From Micropepsaceae bacterium (GTDB taxonomy: Bacteria; Pseudomonadota; Alphaproteobacteria; Micropepsales; Micropepsaceae): a stretch of DNA of 9,890 nt. The position numbers and the translations under genes were made by a program. The stretch's first letter is position 1. Each line of letters opens with the position of its first letter. Shown here one piece after another: positions 6,811-9,890 of this stretch. Under the pieces are notes generated by a model. It was given only the letters and a program-made list of their open reading frames with translations, made no database searches and was not told where the DNA came from. The stretch covers positions 1 through 9,890 of the forward strand of contig JANWHR010000111.1 of assembly GCA_025450355.1 (NCBI GenBank), in the 5' to 3' direction.

Positions 6811-7677
6811 TTGATTCTCAAAACGATATTTGATCAGGCGCGGCGCGCGCCGCAAAAACTCGCGATGGCCTATCTCGGGTACCGGGTCAGCTATGGCGAA
6901 TTTGCCTATTGGATCGCCGACGCGCGGAAATTCTTCGCGGCCCAGAACCTCCGCCGTGAAGGCATCGCGGTATTTCTTGCGGTGCCTCACAGGCTCGACG
7001 CCTGGACGCTCGATTTTGCGCTGCGCAGTCTGGGCATCGACACGCTGGCCGTGGCTTCTCCGGCCGACTTCCAGGCGCTGGACCTGCGAAATATTTGCTG
7101 TGTCATCACCACCATTACCGACGATCCGATCGCCGGCCTGCCGGCCGGAAGCTACAAGCTGTTCCGGATTCCGCAGCCGCTCTATTTGGGCAGAACCGCG
7201 GGAGCCGCGCCGGAAATGCCGGAACTGGACCAACCGGAAGGGGGGCATATTCTGCTCACCTCCGGCACCACGGGTGTGCGCAAAAAGGTCATGCTCGACG
7301 CCGGCAGGCTGGCGGCCATGAGCGCAGGTCGCGGCGCCGTTTACGGCATCGACGGGAATTCAGTCGTCAACATCTTCGATTTGGCCCTGTGGACCGGCGC
7401 CGGGTACAAACTTCCGCTCTGCGTCTGGCTCGCGGGGGGCGCCGTGGTTTTCCACCAGAACGAAAATTTCCATCGCTCGCTCATGATCGAAGGGATCACT
7501 CATGCCATCGTTACGCCGCCGCGGCTTTCGGAGATTCTAAACACTCCAAAGAAGGAGCTGCGATTTAATCCCGGAATGCTTTTGGCGGTTGGAGGCGCGC
7601 CCCTGACCCGTCAACTTGCTGAAGCCGCACGGGCCAGACTTACGTCCAGGATTTATACGTGCCTTGCCTCAACCTAA
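6811..7677 (+). CDS. ANL adenylate-forming enzyme, module 1, 5' part (cut by in-frame TAA)
   Basis: The first 288 residues of an AMP-binding (acyl/aryl-CoA synthetase or A-domain-like) protein that stops early. The family activates a carboxylate with ATP to an acyl-adenylate. The A3 phosphate loop TSGTTGVRKK is at 150-159; note Arg where most relatives have Pro. The N-terminal segment RRAPQKLAMAYLGYRVSYGEFAYW opens the enzyme domain. It ends IYTCLAST followed by TAA (7675..7677). In module 2 the aligned sequence is QLLGSTEG, so the stop sits at the A5 Glu, and the homologous remainder continues in the same frame to 8271. As it stands the product lacks the hinge and the C-terminal catalytic-lysine subdomain and should be inactive, so the gene is best called a pseudogene unless the stop is read through or is a sequencing error. 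It follows the glycosyltransferase by 77 bp. Confidence 0.85.
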   Translation: MILKTIFDQARRAPQKLAMAYLGYRVSYGEFAYWIADARKFFAAQNLRREGIAVFLAVPHRLDAWTLDFALRSLGIDTLAVASPADFQALDLRNICCVITTITDDPIAGLPAGSYKLFRIPQPLYLGRTAGAAPEMPELDQPEGGHILLTSGTTGVRKKVMLDAGRLAAMSAGRGAVYGIDGNSVVNIFDLALWTGAGYKLPLCVWLAGGAVVFHQNENFHRSLMIEGITHAIVTPPRLSEILNTPKKELRFNPGMLLAVGGAPLTRQLAEAARARLTSRIYTCLAST

Positions 7678-8271
7678 GTCGGAATTTGGGCTCTGACGCG
7701 GATCAATGGGCCCGAGGATCTTGGCACTCATCAGGTTCATGAATCAGTTGAAGTTCAGGTGGTAGACGATGCCGGCAGGCCGCTGCCGGCGGGCCACACA
7801 GGCACCATTCGGATTCGCGCGCGCGACGCTGTTTCGGGCTATTTCGAAGACACCGCCGCGACCAGTCAGATCTTCAGGCATGGCTATTTCTATCCCGGTG
7901 ATATCGGCGAATTTCGTGCCGATGGGCGCCTCGTCATGCAGGGACGTGCGAGCAGCGTGATCATTTTTCGCGGTGGCAAGGTGGCCGCCGAATCCATCGA
8001 ACGAAAGCTGCAGGAAAGGCTTGGCGTGGAAGCGGTCTGCGTGCTGTCCTTGCCGGGAGAAGGTGCCGAAGATGATCTGCGGCTGGTGCTTCAGTCGCTC
8101 CAGTCATTGCCGGAAGCCGAATTGGCCGCCGCGATCAAATCTGAAATGCCCGGTTTTCCGCCGGTTCGAATCCACTTCCTACCGGAGATGCCGCGCAATG
8201 ACATGGGCAAAATTGACCGGATAACCCTCCGGCGCCGCATTTTGACCATGCCCGCCAGCCTGTCAGTCTGA
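7678..8271 (+). pseudogene. ANL adenylate-forming enzyme, module 1, 3' part (in frame after the TAA)
   Basis: In-frame continuation of the gene that starts at 6811. Directly after the stop it reads VGIWALTRINGPEDL, matching GKTVGLTRINGPDDL of module 2. Then come YFYPGDIGEFRADGRLVMQGR (A7 region; Asp at codon 364 of the whole gene), the A8-like GRASSVIIFRGGK, and PRNDMGKIDR, whose Lys (codon 467) is the A10 catalytic lysine. No further stops or frameshifts are seen up to TGA 8269..8271, so decay, if real, is recent. A GTG at 7759 could open a 170-residue piece, but no Shine-Dalgarno precedes it and I doubt independent translation. Whole-gene length without the stop would be 485 sense codons, close to the about 482-codon period of module 2. 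Confidence 0.8.
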
Positions 8272-8288
8272 CCGGTGCAGGCTATTTC

Positions 8289-9890
8289 ATGCAGATGACC
8301 GAGAACACGCTGGCGAATGATCATCCGGCGAAGGCTGTTTTCCGGCATGCACGACGCGCGCCTGACAAGGTTGCGTTGCATTACCTCGGCCGCCGCATCA
8401 GTTATGGGGAATTCGCATATTGGATTGCGCTCGCGCGGGACTCCCTCGCCAGGCAGGAATTGCGCCCCGGCAGCATCGTGGCGCTGGTGAGTGTGTCTGA
8501 CATATTTGACGGGTGGGTGCTGCGTTTCGCGCTGCAGACTTTGGGCCTCACCACGGTTGATCTGGCCAATCCTGATGAACTGCGCGCATGCAGCTTTCAA
8601 AATGTCAGCGGCGTGATCACGACGATTCACGGTCAGCCAATCGGGGCCCGCGATGTGGAATACAAACTGATCCGCATCTCTGAACCGATTTTTTCCGGCA
8701 GGGAGGCCGGACCCGTACCGGAGATGTCAACCATGGATGGTCCGGTGGGCGGGCATATTCTGCTGACGTCGGGAACTACGGGCCATCGCAAGAAAGTGTT
8801 GCGCGATGCGGAGGGCACTTCCGGGGAGGCGAAGCATCGTTACGCCGTTTATGGAATCTCGGAAGATTCGGTCTTTCACGCACTCGATTTTGCTGCCTGG
8901 TCTGCTGCCGGGTACTTGTTACCCATCTGGACATGGTCGGCCGGCGCCACGGCTGTGTGTCACCGCGGGGACGGATTGCAGCGCTCCTTTGAACTCGGGC
9001 GCATCACGCATGCAATCGCGACGCCGCAGAAGCTGGAACAACTTCTGGCCGCTCCGCGCGGAGAGCTCCGCTTCCATCCGGAACTGCACCTGTTCGCGAC
9101 CGCGGCACCATTAACCGCAGCTCTTGCCTCTGCGGTAAAATCGCGCCTCACGCCAAACGTCTTTCAGCTGCTTGGGTCCACCGAAGGCAAAACCGTGGGG
9201 CTAACCAGAATCAACGGGCCGGACGACCTGAATGCGCACGTCCTGGTGTCCGGCTCCGGCGTTCAGATCGTCGATGACGGCGACAAGCCGCTGCCGGCCC
9301 GGCGGGTGGGGGCGATACGGGTCCGCCCCAATGATGGAGTTAAGGGATACCTGGATGACGAGGAGGCGTCGCGGCAATTCTTTCGTGACGGTTACTTCTA
9401 TCCGGGCGATCTCGGGGAAATCCGGTCCGATGGCCGGCTCGTGCTGCATGGGCGCACCACCAGCACGATCAATCTGGGTGGCGAGAAGAGGCCGGTCGAG
9501 ATTATCGAACAACTGTTGCAGGACAGCCTCAGCCTGGATGGAATTTGCCTGATCTCCGTTGAGGACGAACTTCATATCCTCATTCAGTCGCGGCGGCCGA
9601 TCGGCAAGAACCAGATCATGAAGGCTTTCACCCGGATTACCGGTGTGGAGAGCCTTCCCGGGGCCCATTTCCAATATGTCGAGTCCATCCCGCGCAACGA
9701 AATGGGCAAGATCGACCGGCCGGCCATCCGGCAGAGGATTTCTGCCATGCGCGCGGGAGTGACCAGTGGCCTTTTGCAGACAATTTTTCACCACGCGCAA
9801 CGCGCGCCGGACAAGGTTGCGCTCCACTACCTTGGTCAGTGCATCAGTTATGGCGAATTCGCATATTGGCTCTCTCTCGCCAGGGATTTC
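8289..9890 (+). CDS. Fused tandem ANL adenylate-forming protein (module 2 plus start of module 3), 3' end cut
   Basis: An open frame of 534 codons from ATG 8289 to the last base with no stop. Module 2 (about residues 15-490) is a full ANL unit. It has RRAPDKVALHYLG near 22-34, the A3 loop TSGTTGHRKK at 160-169, A5 GSTEG with Glu299, the A7 region YPGDLGEIRSDG with Asp374, A8-like GRTTSTINLGGEK, and A10 PRNEMGKIDR with Lys474. After a linker of about 20 residues (RISAMRAGVTSG) the frame continues into a second N-terminus, LLQTIFHHAQRAPDKVALHYLG, then ISYGEFAYW, nearly identical to module 2's own start. No carrier (GGxS), condensation or reductase domain lies between. Members adenylate a carboxylate and may pass it to CoA or another acceptor; the substrate is unknown. 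The start could also be ATG 8295. The gene lies 17 bp after the module 1 stop. The total number of modules cannot be seen. Confidence 0.88.
   Translation, partial: MQMTENTLANDHPAKAVFRHARRAPDKVALHYLGRRISYGEFAYWIALARDSLARQELRPGSIVALVSVSDIFDGWVLRFALQTLGLTTVDLANPDELRACSFQNVSGVITTIHGQPIGARDVEYKLIRISEPIFSGREAGPVPEMSTMDGPVGGHILLTSGTTGHRKKVLRDAEGTSGEAKHRYAVYGISEDSVFHALDFAAWSAAGYLLPIWTWSAGATAVCHRGDGLQRSFELGRITHAIATPQKLEQLLAAPRGELRFHPELHLFATAAPLTAALASAVKSRLTPNVFQLLGSTEGKTVGLTRINGPDDLNAHVLVSGSGVQIVDDGDKPLPARRVGAIRVRPNDGVKGYLDDEEASRQFFRDGYFYPGDLGEIRSDGRLVLHGRTTSTINLGGEKRPVEIIEQLLQDSLSLDGICLISVEDELHILIQSRRPIGKNQIMKAFTRITGVESLPGAHFQYVESIPRNEMGKIDRPAIRQRISAMRAGVTSGLLQTIFHHAQRAPDKVALHYLGQCISYGEFAYWLSLARDF

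Noticed and set aside
9201..9827. 208-codon minus-strand frame, with similar ones at 8091..8630 and 6640..7248
   Set aside because: They lie antisense to the ANL modules. They resemble one another only because the sense strand is repeated.

Overview
The window looks like a piece of an alphaproteobacterial chromosome. The sequence is moderately GC-rich. The small membrane protein at the left edge, the fused CysNC and the OmpA protein with a polyproline linker are all types I associate with Rhodospirillales/Hyphomicrobiales-like genomes. This placement is inference from protein character only. I see no rRNA, tRNA, CRISPR array, IS element or phage gene.

Left part, all on the minus strand. An operon-like run reads right to left: a PAPS-type sulfotransferase (3153..3968), cysD (2159..3064), and cysNC (291..2159), whose start overlaps the cysD stop in TGATG. 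A two-helix small membrane protein follows (170 down past base 1, cut by the window edge). CysD and CysN make APS from sulfate and ATP, the CysC domain phosphorylates it to PAPS, and the sulfotransferase can transfer that sulfuryl group to an acceptor that cannot be named from sequence. Sulfotransferase next to cysD and fused cysNC recalls rhizobial nodH-nodPQ, but no nodABC-like gene is present.

Middle. A minus-strand OmpA-family protein (4178..5296) has a signal peptide, a beta-barrel, a 46-residue linker that is all proline except one alanine, and a C-terminal peptidoglycan-binding OmpA domain. A perfect 13-bp terminator hairpin (4132..4161) follows it. About 440 bp (5297..5737) separates it from the divergent plus-strand genes and holds no gene I can support.

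Right part, all on the plus strand. A GT2-like glycosyltransferase (about 5738..6733) is followed by a tandem array of adenylate-forming (ANL superfamily) modules. Module 1 (6811..8271) is split by an in-frame TAA exactly where its neighbour has the glutamate of the conserved A5 'STE' motif. Module 2 begins at 8289 and its frame stays open for 534 codons to the window end, running directly into the N-terminus of module 3. It is therefore a fused multi-ANL protein with no carrier or condensation domain between modules. This repeated, carrier-free ANL array is the most unusual object here.

A glycosyltransferase, activating enzymes, a sulfotransferase with its own PAPS supply, and an envelope protein would fit synthesis of a decorated (acylated and/or sulfated) surface glycan or small molecule. 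That link is inference from proximity: the two halves are divergently transcribed and separated by ompA.
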